A stretch of 64,000 nucleotides of DNA from Hormiphora californensis (taxonomy: Eukaryota > Ctenophora > Tentaculata > Cydippida > Pleurobrachiidae). Below the pieces are notes generated by a model. That model was not told the DNA's origin, made no database searches, and worked only from the letters and a program-made list of their open reading frames with translations. The stretch spans positions 3,955,558 through 4,019,557 of the forward strand of contig CM035360.1 of assembly GCA_020137815.1 (NCBI GenBank), given 5' to 3'. The position numbers and the translations under genes are program-made. This document shows, piece after piece, positions 28,531 through 40,387 of the stretch (position 1 is its first letter; every line of letters begins with the position of its first letter).

Positions 28531-31118
28531 AAAACTATGCGACTCAAAAACAGCCGATTGGTCAACTTATTGATGCTCAGTTTATGACATGAGACATATA
28601 GCTCAGCTCGCTATATAAAGTATTGGCTGTCATGCCAATGCTCTGACCACAGTTCTCGCACGCTCCGATAGGGTCAGGCCAATGCTCTGACAGAGTATTG
28701 GTTAAAGCGTTTATACTGGTGACGGAGTGCGAAGGAAATGATCCCCAAGTACAATACAGGTTTAAGTGCGAGTTCGATGACTGCAGGTGGTGCCAACAAA
28801 TTTGGATTTAAAGAGGTTGTTATAATCATCAGTGGTAGTGTCAAAGTGGTAGTGTCAAAGTGGTAGTGTCAAGGGATCGTGCTGGATGACACATTATCGC
28901 TGCAAAAGGCCTCTACAGCTGCTCTACTACTAATTTGGCTAAAAGCCAATATGTTCTTGTATCAACACAATTATGAGTTAGTTCAATTGTGGTCACTGGG
29001 CATGAATATTGGATGGAAATATTTACTTTGTTGTTCAAACTTAGGGAGAGATTGGTAATGAAACTACCGGCTCTCAGCGCGAGATGACCAGTGTAAATTT
29101 AGTAAGGAGAGAGAGGATCGAGCAAGGCAAGGAAATATTAGGAATAAAGAATTCTTGGGAATTCTTTCTAGGGAAATAATCACCCTTTTTGTTCTCCCCA
29201 CGCCCCAGACGTAGTTGGTTAAAACAAAATGGCCAAATATGAACTAAATATTGAATGGCAAAGTTACCCTGTCAGAGCATTGTCCTCAGTGAAATTTCAA
29301 TACACACTTGACAGATTCAACGAAGGGATTATTGAATGCACCAATGAGCATTGGGCAATCTATTCCCCATCTCATTTATTTAATGGTGGGCAGAAAATTA
29401 AGATAAAAAGTTGATTTAGCCTTATCGGACTAATACGTTGGTAGAGCCCTGTCAAGATTTGCTAGGCCCGCCCACTGTGTGAGAGCTGTCACGCTGTGTA
29501 ACCTATAATTCATATATCTTGGCCAATGCTCTGACCAGTGACCACAGTACTCGTGCGCTCCTTATTTGAAGAAATAAGAATGGGGACAGGCCTTAATTTT
29601 TAACAAGAATTATTGCATTATGTATTCATAATGCTGTGTTTCCCTGCCCTACCGTTTCACATGTCAGTGACATTGTCACTGCCAACAGGATCAAGGCTTG
29701 GTCATAATGTAATGTGAGATGCATACGATCTAGCTGTCAGTATACTTCTCACATAGCTTAGAGTTAGCTAACTCCCAATCACATGACACTTGCTAACCAG
29801 CTTTTGACATTCCAACTTAACTACTTATCTAACATCTCACACTCGACTCCCAAGATGAAAATGTGTATGTAACGCGCGGCAGAGCATTTCATGTTTTGTT
29901 GAGTGGCGCGCGCACACACGTCCATCAAACTGTGTCAATGAGGTGTTTGATGAAGGAGTAGCTCGTCACTGTGTGCGCGGCTCTAGTTGCTACACCGTTG
30001 CCCTCGCAACGAAAGTGTGACCAAAAAATGTCCCTCTACCGATTAGTTAGTATACCAAAATGTCGTTTTCGAATTCTAACCCTGCTATGCCTTTTTACAA
30101 AGTAAAAAGGCATCCGGGTGAATTATTCTCGAATCCCAATACCGATTGGCATCACTTTTCAACAGCCGAGGAGAAGCTGACAAAAAGAGAAAGGGGGTAA
30201 ACATATCTAGCATATCTAGGGTAAACCGCAATGAGTCTGACATCTTAGCAGCGAGGGAGCCAACCGAATCTCATGGGATTTTAAGGAAACTGCCAAAGCA
30301 ACTTTTACCTGCCCAAATTTATTCGCATAGCAGGAAAGTTTGTATTTGAAATGTTTATAGGAAAATCCATTTAATCCGAAATGGCTGAACCTTTCTTTTG
30401 GTATAGTAGAGATAAAATCTTGATTGTAGCTGGAAGGAGATATCTCTACAGATTATTATCATGCGGCTCTCAAACAATTATCCAATACTCATCCCATTTC
30501 TTATTTTGAGGAGGTTCTTTTGGGGAATATCAAACATACATCGCGAATTAATTACTTTGATCTGGCTACTTTTGGCTTTTTAATTGGTTTGTTTGATTTA
30601 GCCAATTTGGTGTAACGTAGTAGACCTAAGAAAGGTGAAATGATCCATTCTCCAACTAAGGATACCGACTCCCCTATGAGGCCCGGCAGTAGCTGGTGTG
30701 CGTGTGTGACGTGTGTCTGTGTGTTACACTGATATTATGTAAAGGAAGTAGATATTATATGGATCACGCTTTTCCATGACCTAATTCGTTGTGTTTGATG
30801 TTTGCTTGCTAGTTGCTACACAATATTTTACAGAAAAAGATAATTAGTCCATAAACAGAAACAGATAATTAGTCCATTTTTTAGAGTTCCATCAGTTATT
30901 CAACACAAAAGTACCCAACTTTTGACTTTTTACTAAAACTGCCCTAACAGGTTTTGCAATCTTATTATTTTTCTCTCTCTCTCTCTCTCTCCTCCGATGT
31001 GTAACCGAGGTCGTATTTCATTCTGCAGCACTATCTTTGACATCAAGCCTGTTCCTTTTAGGAGCACATAACTCGTGTTCAAATTCTTTACTTCTGTTGT
31101 AACTAATTCCCCCACGTA
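28531..31118. other. Repeat-rich region with no supported gene
   Basis: Holds an inverted copy of the 77-bp unit (28627-28693), partial copies at 29266-29286 and 29519-29545, a TCGAGCAAGGCAA motif at 29116, an inverted relative of 8625-8970 and a short CT tract near 30971. ORFs at 29229-29414 (ATG) and 30146-30349 (non-ATG) have no recognisable motif. Confidence 0.5.
28627..28693. repeat. 77-bp unit, inverted copy
   Basis: CTGTCATGCCAATGCTCTGA at the left and GGTCAGGCCAATGCTCTGAC at the right as direct repeats, with ACAGTTCTCGCACGCTC between. Shortened to 67 bp. Confidence 0.8.
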
Positions 31119-32466
31119 CCGTAATCTGGGGTAACTTTGTTTTGCAGGGTAACTTTGGACACTTTCAAAATTTGGCTTTAGTCCAAAATTACCAACAGAT
31201 AACGACAGATTTGGCATAATTTTTGGGTGTACAAGTAATTGACCCACAAATGTCTAACTAACGGTGCAATTATTTTTTTCAATTCTATGCTAATCAGCTC
31301 CTAATTAGGGCCAAACATAATTGATGTCAAAATCGCTAAAAATGTTCAAATCAAAATGGGTACCATAGATTTGACCGGGCTAATGACCGAATCAAGTTTG
31401 CCCCATAGAGTGGAAGGGTTTCGATCAAATAATTCGGGGTACCATTTTTCAAACCCGATCAATTACTTTAATTGAGACTAATAGGGGTGGCTAATGTTAC
31501 CCCACCCATTTTTTGAATTTTGGGGTAACTTTGGACGGGGTGCCAAAGTTACCCCACACTACAGGTTTTGAACTTTTGATGTCTGTAGAGTTGCCTTAGA
31601 CCCTCACTGAATTATTTAGGGCCATATAACCAAGATTCAGCCCACTCCACGCCCATTTCCATCTATCTATACGATAGGTTAGTGAAAAAAACTAGGATTT
31701 GGAATACTCTATGGAGCTAAATCACAGTAATCCGGCCTGAAACCCATCAAACTTCAATAATTTGGGGTTCCTCATCCATCCTGTAGCTTGTTAGATGGTA
31801 TTGGATCTCTAGGCGAGTGTTCTAGTTCTTGTAGACAATCTATGCAGGAACACAGGTACCAAAACTCCTTTATTTAGCCAGTACCCATAAGTAGACCACT
31901 TCCTGTCTATCCAATTCAGCAAAAAGAACTAACACACTCGCCTAGATAGAGGGCCAATACCATCTACCAAACTACAGGATGGATGAGAGACCCCAAATTA
32001 CTGAAGTTTGATAGGTTTCAGGCCGGATGTGGCAACCTCTAAATCAAGTCCGATTGAGCTGAAATTTTATTTGGTGGCTAGTTTCATCATTCTTCACACC
32101 CAAAAAAGTTGAGTCGACATCATTTACTGACCCCATTTAAACATTTTAGGTTCATTTATTTATCATTGCAAAATGTTCGAATTTATGTTTGTTCCAATAT
32201 TACTATCGTGGGGTAACTTTGGACGGGTGTCCAAAGTTACCCCACCCTCATTCCAAAGTTACCCCATGCCCTAAAACCCCACTTACACTAAAATACACGT
32301 TAATTAATGTAATTAAATGAGAGGGGACCAAAAATTTCACTAGTTATATCTGGTGTACTAGGTCTGGAACGGGATTTTTTGGTCCAAAAATTTTCGAGTG
32401 TGGTTCTGGCAAGGAATTATTTTAGAAGAATGCTAAAAAGTGGTACAAAGTTACCCCAACTTACGG
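31119..32466. mobile_element. TA-flanked foldback element rich in GGGGTAACTTTG motifs
   Basis: The left end CCGTAATCTGGGGTAACTTT and right end AAAGTTACCCCAACTTACGG are inverse, with TA on both sides. The core motif GGGGTAACTTTGGA recurs at least eight times in both orientations. A second inverted pair (TTCAGGCCGGA, ACTCGCCTAGA) lies at about 31735-32030. 1,348 bp, no transposase. Confidence 0.85.
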
Positions 32467-32682
32467 TATAAATAATTACCTATTAGCTGTGTAAAGCCTG
32501 CGGAACGCAGCTGAACCTAAATTGTTGGCTCAGTTTCGTCTCTTATCACCTGTGTTACACGCCTATGATGATGATTGTTCCTTGTCTAATTATATCGTAG
32601 AAGATAATGTACTCCCGTGGGGCGTGGGGCTTTAATAGCTCTCACCGCGGCATGCGTTTGACTCATTAACTTGATATACACG

Positions 32683-32741
32683 TATAATATGTGTACCTAC
32701 TCTCCCTACAATTTGTAGGGCGAGTAGGTACACATATTATA
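32683..32741. repeat. Short hairpin, about 59 bp
   Basis: TATAATATGTGTACCTACTC and its inverse enclose CCCTACAA-T-TTGTAGGG, giving a stem of about 28 bp with almost no loop. It lies 360 bases upstream of the RING gene. Confidence 0.85.
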
Positions 32742-33017
32742 GTTAGTTAGTAGTACAAATGTAATACAATCTGCATAATTCTGTCTAAACCCTCGTTTAA
32801 TATGTTGAGTTGTACAGCTGGTGTACATTACACCCGTCACCCGGGCCTTTGTTAGCGTTATGTTGGGATCTGTGACACAGCTCTAACTGTTACACTTGGC
32901 TCTATTCAGAATATAGTCTATTCTTTTTGTCTATTCTTTTTGTCTATTCTTTTGTGATTGCGTTTTTAAAGTTTAAACAGTCATTTGTACACATAACATT
33001 CCATTGACCATTTCGAA

Positions 33018-33096
33018 CATTACTCTAACCAAACTTCCCCTATTTTTATCTGTTGAGCATTACTCTAACCAAACTCCCCCTATTTTAGCTGTTGAC
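33018..33096. repeat. Tandem duplication before the RING gene start
   Basis: Two copies of CATTACTCTAACCAAACT, each followed by CCCCTATTTT and CTGTTGA. The duplication leaves an upstream in-frame ATG (33019-33021) open but looks like 5' UTR. Confidence 0.8.
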
Positions 33097-33099
33097 ACC

Positions 33100-34245
33100 A
33101 TGTCTGACGATGAACATGAGCACCTCCGGTGCCCAATCTGTCTGGAGATCTGCGAGGATGCGGTTGCTACCACGTGCTGTCATCAGCTCTTCTGTGTCAC
33201 GTGCTCCGAAAACCTGTCCAACTGCCCGACCTGCCGGAAGTCACCCTTTCAAGCAACCCCGAACATAGCGATACGCCGGCTGATTGGTGCCATGAAAACT
33301 TCCTGTGAGTGGTGTGGCGTGGAGAAGATATGCCGAGCTGATATGAAAAATCATCTTGAGAAGTATTGCCCGGCAAATAAAGTCAAATGTAAAGACTGCG
33401 GGCTGACTGAAATAGCAAAGTCAGAACTACCGGAGCACAAGAGGGACTCGTGTCTGGGGAGGCTCGTTGATTGTACCCAGTGCCAAGACAAGGTCAAAGT
33501 CTTAGAACTCCTCGAGCACAAGGCCAAATCGTGCCCTCGGAGGACGGTGACGTGCGAGCTGTGCGAGATGTCGGTAGTCTGCGAGGTCTTACTGGATCAC
33601 AAGTACAAAAAGTGTTCCAAGCGGCAGGTTTCGTGTCCCGTAGCGGGTTGTGATATGGAACTAGGGATACCGTTCCTCAGTCTCCACTTGGAGGACATAC
33701 ACGGCCCAGTTGAGGAAATATTCCAAAAACTCAGCGCCAGTACACCTCCCCCACCTGATCCCCCTGCACGTCAAGCAGCTCCTGAGTTCATAGACCCCAT
33801 CGAATCTAAGCAGAACCGAAATGGGAATCACGCCCGACTTGGTAGCACTGGAAAGTTCTACTGCGGATCTCGGCTGGGCTTCTCCTGTGGCTGCTGCAAC
33901 GGCTTCTGTGGGCCTACTAATGGTTGTAACTGTGTGGCGTGTTATGAGCTGGACCTGAAAACCCGGCGGTTACCCCCGGGATACTACGTCAACAAGTTGG
34001 GCGCGGTGTGTCGGAAAGGGACTATTGTCCAGTCTAAAGTGTACTGTGGACGTAAGGTGATGCAGGTGACCCGGAGGTGTGATGGTTGGTGTGGCGATGA
34101 CAATGGACCGGAGTGTGAGGAGTGTGCCCTCTTGTTCCTTCAAATTCAGACTTGTTATCGGGAGTTTTGCTCCAGTGAAGACTGGGAGGAGTGGGCTGGA
34201 ATGCGGGATAGAGGCCGTAATGTCAATAATTGTAGACATCAGTAG
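33100..34245 (+). CDS. RING / TRAF-type zinc finger protein with Cys-rich tail (probable E3 ubiquitin ligase), intronless
   Basis: 381 residues from the ATG at 33100 (context ACCATGT), the best start because residues upstream look like duplicated UTR. The frame stays open to an earlier non-consensus start, which I reject. A C3HC4 RING opens the protein: C11-x2-C14, C26-x-H28, C32-x2-C35, C42-x2-C45. TRAF-type zinc fingers follow to about residue 205 (repeats such as CELCEMSVV, LLDHKYKKC). RING plus TRAF fingers imply cytoplasmic ubiquitin ligase or scaffold activity. A Pro-rich linker (STPPPPDPPARQ) leads to two Cys-rich modules: YCGSRLGFSCGCCNGFCG with PTNGCNCVAC, and YCGRKVMQVTRRCDGWCG. There is no MATH (TRAF-C) domain, so it is not a typical TRAF. 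AATAAA at 34399 follows the stop. Confidence 0.93.
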   Translation: MSDDEHEHLRCPICLEICEDAVATTCCHQLFCVTCSENLSNCPTCRKSPFQATPNIAIRRLIGAMKTSCEWCGVEKICRADMKNHLEKYCPANKVKCKDCGLTEIAKSELPEHKRDSCLGRLVDCTQCQDKVKVLELLEHKAKSCPRRTVTCELCEMSVVCEVLLDHKYKKCSKRQVSCPVAGCDMELGIPFLSLHLEDIHGPVEEIFQKLSASTPPPPDPPARQAAPEFIDPIESKQNRNGNHARLGSTGKFYCGSRLGFSCGCCNGFCGPTNGCNCVACYELDLKTRRLPPGYYVNKLGAVCRKGTIVQSKVYCGRKVMQVTRRCDGWCGDDNGPECEECALLFLQIQTCYREFCSSEDWEEWAGMRDRGRNVNNCRHQ

Positions 34246-34398
34246 AACGTAGACAGGGGAGAAACTGACGTGAAGTGTGAATTATTGTAGTGATCTCTGA
34301 GGTTTGGGGACTGAAACAGGTCATTTTTTGAGATGATTATGGGAGCTTTATAGTATTTTTTAAAAGTGTGAGCGAGGGAGAACATGGGACTAGCTCTT

Positions 34399-34404
34399 AA
34401 TAAA
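34399..34404 (+). promoter_or_regulatory. Poly(A) signal of the RING/TRAF-finger gene
   Basis: AATAAA about 155 bases after the TAG stop. Confidence 0.6.
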
Positions 34405-35125
34405 TTTTATAAATAGTAGCAAGTTTTGATGATTTGCTTTTATTTTGTGTTTCTAAACGCTTTTTTCAAGAACTGAGCACTATAATACTTAGTATAATAA
34501 CACCAAACGCACTTCCACAAGGCACTTCGACAAACTAAAATAGCTCTTTGAAAGCTCATCAAATCAACAAAACTTCCCTGTACCAAGCAGCAAGTACAGC
34601 TATATCGCTGTTGAAATGATTTAAGAACACGGAGCATCCCAGACCGCACGTTGCTTGAGAGTGGAACAGTACGAAGGAGCTGGCGATCAGAGGGCATAGA
34701 GGGGGACGGGGTATAACAGAGAGAGAGAGAGAGGAGAGAGGGTGGTTGGAGCAGAGGCTAGAGAGAGGTTGTATAGAAGGGATCAGAGGGCATAGAGGGA
34801 TGGGGTATAACAGAGATTATGGTGGCGGGGGTCGGTTGGAGCATCGAGAGAGAGAAGAGATTATATGTAGAACGCTGCGGCTGGCTGAATATCAACTGGA
34901 TCGAACAATGGAAAGCTATATACTTCAACTCCGAGAGTAGCAATCTGCTCACGTATTATTCTGATCTGAACTTAGTTTAACACATGTCTTTTCAGAAGCT
35001 GTCTCGTGCCAATATAAGAAGTATCATGAACAGGACAAGGTTAAACAATCCATTTCTTGGTAGGCTTCCAGGGATAGTTGCAACAATGCTAAACGGAAGT
35101 TAGAATTAGAAGCTAGTCAACAGCT

Positions 35126-35148
35126 CTGTCAGAGCATTGACCTGACAG
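35126..35148. repeat. 23-bp solo derivative of the 77-bp unit
   Basis: Identical to 17598-17620: CTGTCAG, AGCATTGAC, CTGACAG. Confidence 0.8.
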
Positions 35149-35249
35149 CTATTAGCTAATGTTGGATATAAAATGAGTAAACAAAGATAGAGTAGGGTCT
35201 ACCGCTGCAAATTATAATGATAGGGGTTTAAGTGAAAACAGAAATCGCA

Positions 35250-35390
35250 AATGAAAACAAGTGGTTTTATCAGACAATTGTTTCGATCCATCTGGATCTC
35301 ATCAGTATTCAGTAATTCCACTGATGAGATCCATCTGGATTCTGGATCGAAACAATTGTCTGGTAAAACCGCTTGTTTTCATTTGTTTTC
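35250..35390. repeat. Inverted repeat, about 140 bp
   Basis: AAACAAGTGGTTTTATCAGA and CAATTGTTTCGATCC on the left are mirrored by CTGGTAAAACCGCTTG and GGATCGAAACAATTG on the right, with CATCTGGATCTCATCAGT pairing inside. It underlies the ORF at 35251-35547, which I do not treat as a gene. Confidence 0.8.
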
Positions 35391-36355
35391 TGCTCTCGGT
35401 CCTGGATCGATTGAGCTCTCTCGTGTGAATCGACTACTCACATTGAAAACAGAAATTGTAAATTTGTTTTTAAAAAAAACAAGCAAAATGATACCTGTTA
35501 TGCAAAGTAAAACACAGTTCCAAATACGAAAGCCGTGGAACAACTAGCCTTGCACCCTTCGATAATACGGCATGAGAGTCCGCATTGCTGCGTATCTGAT
35601 ACGCAGCGATGCAGATACGGTATCTAATTTGCCAAGATATAGAAACGCCTAGATTAAGCAAAAATTAACGGAAAACATTTGTCACATGCCTTGCATCTAG
35701 AAGCAATTAGCGCAGCAGCTGGGCTTATGTGTGACATGCGCTGTATGTAGGGGAAACTCTACCTGTAATTTTCATCAATAAGGGATAGACTGTTAGTCTC
35801 ACGTAAGCAACAGTTGCGAAACACCTATGCGATACGTCAAATACTTGTCTCACAAAAGACTACCCTCTCTGAATCAGACACGTGAAGCAGAAGTTTTTCA
35901 ACCGCTGTTCTGAGAGAATAGGCCCAATGCTCTTCGGCCATGCAGTAAATTTATACCGGTTAGTGGTAGAATTAGAACGAGTAGATGACATGGGAAATAA
36001 GAAAAACCTTAAGTGCTTCATGCAAAAAATTCCCAGAACTTCCTCTTGAATTTACAGCAGAACATAAACTGGCACGCATTCTCACAAGGGGGAGAGAGAC
36101 AGAGAGAGGGGAGATAGACAGAGAGAGGATGGACTATGGAGAGAGGGGATGGACTATATGGACATCGTTTCATTACTTTAGACTCGAGCTGCTCTAAAAT
36201 AGTAACACCCGTCCTCCGTTCTTTCAAGCACACTACCAGCCGATAGACGTGTCTATAGAGTGAACTATTACAGGGGACGTGTTACTTTTTAGACGGTCCT
36301 CTAAGGAACCTGTGAATTTTTTTGTATAATAATTCCTTCGAGAGAACATTATATA

Positions 36356-37203
36356 CAGTCGGACCCCGATTTAGGTCTTGTCCACTAAATCGGGGTGTCC
36401 ACTAAATCGGGGTGAACCATATTTGACCCAAAAAACCTATTTTATTGCCCAAAATGCTATATTATTAAGACTAAAGACACCTCTAACTGTTATTATATGC
36501 AATATTCATGTATTGATGACATGATCATTTCTGATTAGAAAAAGAAAAATACAAAATAATTCTTTTTCAAAAAAAAGTGGAAAATTTTCTAAGTTATACC
36601 AGTCCGTCCGGTTTGTATTTCGAATCGGTGCAACTTACTGGATATCCTGTCTAATTAGCGGGTTCAAAACGAACCGATACGTGATACCATACCGAATCGG
36701 GGCACCCTAAGCGGGTGAGGAAGTATAAAAATTTCAAAATAACTTTTTCTCTCAAAATTTATGGGGAGCACCGATCAAAGCATTGACAATCGTACTGTAA
36801 AATTTTGCAAAAAAGTTATAAATTTTTTTAAAGGTATACCAGCCACGTCCGAATCGTGTTTCGAATCGGTGCATCTTATCGCATGTCCTGCTGCTAATTA
36901 TACGGAACGAATCGAAACGTGATCCCCATCGAATCGAAATTTTGACGATTGGACCTTGGTGAACTTGTGATTCAATGGGCACCATGGGGATCACGTGTCG
37001 GTTCGTTCCGAACTGTCTAATTAGCAGAGGGACATGCGATAAGATGCACCGATTCGAAACACGATTCGGACATGGCTGGAATCTTTTTGAAAAATTTCAC
37101 AAAAAATTTCCCAAAAAAAATTCAAAAATTTTTGGGGGAAAAAAATCCTGTCCCTAAATCGGGGTGTCCCTAAATCGGGGGTCCCTAAATCGGGGTCCGA
37201 CTG
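36356..37203. mobile_element. Pogo-like non-autonomous element, 848 bp
   Basis: CAGTCGGACCCCGATTTAGG at the left, CCTAAATCGGGGTCCGACTG at the right, TA on both flanks. Interior copies of a unit with TTTCGAATCGGTGCA, TAATTAGC and ACGTGATCCCCATCG occur three times, two of them inverted to each other. No transposase. Confidence 0.9.
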
Positions 37204-38077
37204 TAGTAGCTGAGACATAATATCTCACCCTCCCTCTCTCGCTTTATCTTTCTCAGAATCTCTTTTTCAATTTCAAATTGCTATTGGCGTGGTCGAATCA
37301 AATTGCAGGAGTAGTACACAATTGCTCACGGCCTCGAAAACAGTTCTTTGGACCCAATAACCATGATATACCATGATGTAATTCGTTCGAATTGGACAAT
37401 ATAAGGAGGGCGTTGATGTTATATAGTTTATCAACTTTTCTAAAGCCAGTAGCTACTATGTAATTGGTACGGACGGACTACAATCTTAAAAGGATGCCAC
37501 GGAGAAAACAAAGCCGATACTTCAGTATCCATTCAAGTATAAAAACAATCCGATCGTGAGTCAATCGTCCTTTCATATAGATTCATTTTATAGTAGATGA
37601 AAACACGCCTCTATTTATAAAAACATCTGATGTTCCTGCTGTTCCTAGTTCATTTCAATAATGAATGAGAAAAGACTGGACGAACATGGGACGTAGAGAT
37701 CAGCTACCTGCAAAAAGATGTTTTCGCTCTCACTACCACTATAACTCTCTCTCTCTCTCTCTCTCTCTATCCTTCTCTCTATCTATCTCTCTTTCTCCCT
37801 CTATCTATCTACCCCTATTTTTCTATCTATCTTTCTGTTCTTTCTCTGTTGCTTCTATCGTATGAAAGTCTCATAACACCTTGTGACCGCCAGTAGATGA
37901 AAATCCCATGCATATTATATTATTGCTTTACTTCGAGAAAAGCCAAAAGGTGGGAAAAGTTCCCTGCAGCAGCCGTTGAAATCATTCCCTGGCAAAAAGC
38001 CAATATAAGACTTGAACCAATGCAAAACTGTGCAGTTAACTGCACAGGTTACCGTTTACCGTTTAGCTGACTCACAC

Positions 38078-38345
38078 ATGGGTGCTATCTGGCGGCGCAT
38101 ATGGGTGCTTATAGTGATAATACGGTATTAGTTCAACATGGTATCAGTTGACAGTTCATAATGGTAAATCGATGCACAAGCGGGACCAATCAACACGCTA
38201 TGACGTGCTGACCAAATGCACTTTTAACAGCTTTCTGACAAATACACTCGCCAATACAGTATTGAGTATCCGCCATTACGGTATCTCCACTACTGTAGTG
38301 TGTAACACAAGCACCACTGTCACGGGGCAGAGTTTTGATAAATAA
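38078..38345. repeat. Dispersed repeat family, diverged copy
   Basis: Has GGTGCTTATAGTGATAATAC at the left, CCAATCAACACGCTATGACG inside and CCATTACGGTATCTCCACTA at the right, matching 14849-15008 and 46525-46690 in order. Confidence 0.6.
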
Positions 38346-38540
38346 TAGACTAAAGTAGGTTTTTTAAAGTTGTCACCCCAAATATCGAATTTTCTGAAAA
38401 CTTTTTAGCACACGTTATCATGTGATAGGCTGGGGATAGGCTCACAAAAAAACGAGCGCACGAGAAGGGGATGAAAACTTCAAAAAATCCGACTTTATAA
38501 GATAAGGAGCAGTGTCAGAGCTCTGACACTCAGCAGAGTA

Positions 38541-38670
38541 CAGTTGGACCCCGATTTACTGGGAGGATAAATTCACCCCGGTATGAGGAATTATCAATTA
38601 ACAATTCTTGACCCCGATTTTCCGGGCAAAACTCTTTCCCTGGGCATCCCGGTAAATCGGGGTCCGACTG
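38541..38670. mobile_element. Pogo-like MITE
   Basis: CAGTTGGACCCCGATTTACT at the left, GGTAAATCGGGGTCCGACTG at the right, TA before the left end. 130 bp. Confidence 0.85.
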
Positions 38671-38919
38671 TTATAGTACCATCCTCGTTACTATAGATTC
38701 CTCGCCCTAGTATGTAGGTTTAATAGTGTTTGTATGTGACGTGTGTACGGTATTTCACCATGTATATCTCTCACTATATCTCGAGGCATTTCTCTCAATA
38801 GACGACCTTGACGTGCTTTCTGTTAGTCTTGATCCGATAGATTTAAACTCATATATTCGATACTTTGATAGTTAAAGATCCATTAATTGGACATGATATG
38901 GTAATTAATTATAATAGAC

Positions 38920-39004
38920 CTGTCAGGCCAATGCTCTAACCATGACAGTTCTCGCACGCTATTTGAAAAAAAATTATAATAGGGCCAGGCCAATGCTCTT
39001 ACAG
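38920..39004. repeat. 77-bp unit, inverted copy
   Basis: CTGTCAGGCCAATGCTCTAA and GGCCAGGCCAATGCTCTTAC as direct repeats at the ends, with ACAGTTCTCGCACGC between. Confidence 0.75.
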
Positions 39005-39055
39005 TAATTGACTGACTTGTGCCCTCACGCCGTGGCCAATGTAGTAGCAATGGGA

Positions 39056-39128
39056 GAAGCTGTATCTCAAACGGGGCCGGCGCTAGAGCTCACAGAAAAA
39101 TTTCCAGATTTTTAGTTGTCACCCGTTA
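39056..39128. repeat. Lone arm of the 11586-12170 foldback element
   Basis: AGCTGTATCTCAAACGGGGC through GTCACCCGTTAG matches the right arm of that element. No left arm is present. It ends about 40 bases before a splice acceptor. Confidence 0.85.
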
Positions 39129-39169
39129 GCGCTCTATCGGTCGTTCACCAAAATATATCATTTCTTCAG

Positions 39170-40351
39170 CACCTAACGGGCCTGGTTGAACCCACAGAGA
39201 ACACACTACTAACTCAGCAAAGCAACAATGGCACTGTGGAAAGTGGATATGCGTCCATCAGCACTGTCAGCTCTGGACCCTTAACTGCAGTTACCAGCGC
39301 ACCACGAGATAGTCCAAGGTCTGCTGATATCATTACAGGTGACCCTTTTTTTTTCTTTTCTGTGCGGTATGTTCCCCTTTTTTTTCCATCTCTCAGAGTT
39401 ACTTACACATAGCTATAACAGGTTATGTTCTAACCCTTCCTTTACATAAAAGAGGGTCGAGCTAGGCAAGTTTGTGACATTCAAACCTCCCTATAGGTAA
39501 TAACAATCAACCAGGAGAGGAGGATTTGCCCAGTATGGTGCGTGTCGTGTACCAGATGGACACAGTTCAAGGACCACAGCCCGGATACCAGGCGTCTGGG
39601 GGTGGTGGTGATCCCTACCAACTTGATGCTTTAGACAAAGCAGCAGGTACATGTGGGGGAAAGCAGTCGTGCCTGAACCTCAGGTTCAAGCCACGGCTAT
39701 TTCCCCCTGTGGGAAAGGAACGTAAGTGCCAGTACCTCAGAATCTCTAATCAGTTCCTCCTAATTTACTAATCCAGCTTTCTACTTCTTCTTGTACTTTA
39801 GCTTATTAAACGAAGTGTATTCGTCAATTTAACCATCTTCTAAATCCCACCTAGATGAGAAGTTCCACAATATATCTGGCCGGTCAGACTATCATCATTC
39901 AGTTGAGGTACCAGCAACACCGGCAGCAACCACCCGACTCTTTGGCTGCTTTGGGTCACCAACAACAGGGGATGATGGTGCCAACTGTATCATACTTGTT
40001 TACAGGTACATGTATCTCTTGTTATGTGTTCCAGCCTTGTTCAAGGTTCGATCCTCTGTCCGCGACAGAATTTAGGGAACCGATGAGAGATCAGAGAGGA
40101 TCGATCGATCAATGCAATGCATCTTATCTTACTGATCTTAAATAGAACCATGCGTGTGTTCAGGATTCGTTAATGCAAGGTGTAAGTGTTATTGAAAACT
40201 TGGGTATATTGATTATTGATTAAATCCCTTCCCCTCAGCCGCCTGCTGGAGCTTGTCATCCCGAACAACAAAGATGGCTATGTGGACGTGGACGCAGTAC
40301 CCGACACAACAAATAAACAGTACGTGAAGAGAAGGAGAGAGAGAGGGGAGA

Positions 40352-40387
<36 letters not shown>

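Noticed and set aside
30146-30349. 67-codon ORF with KKRKG and SRVNRNESD
   Set aside because: Non-ATG start next to a dispersed repeat and no splice sites; not enough support.
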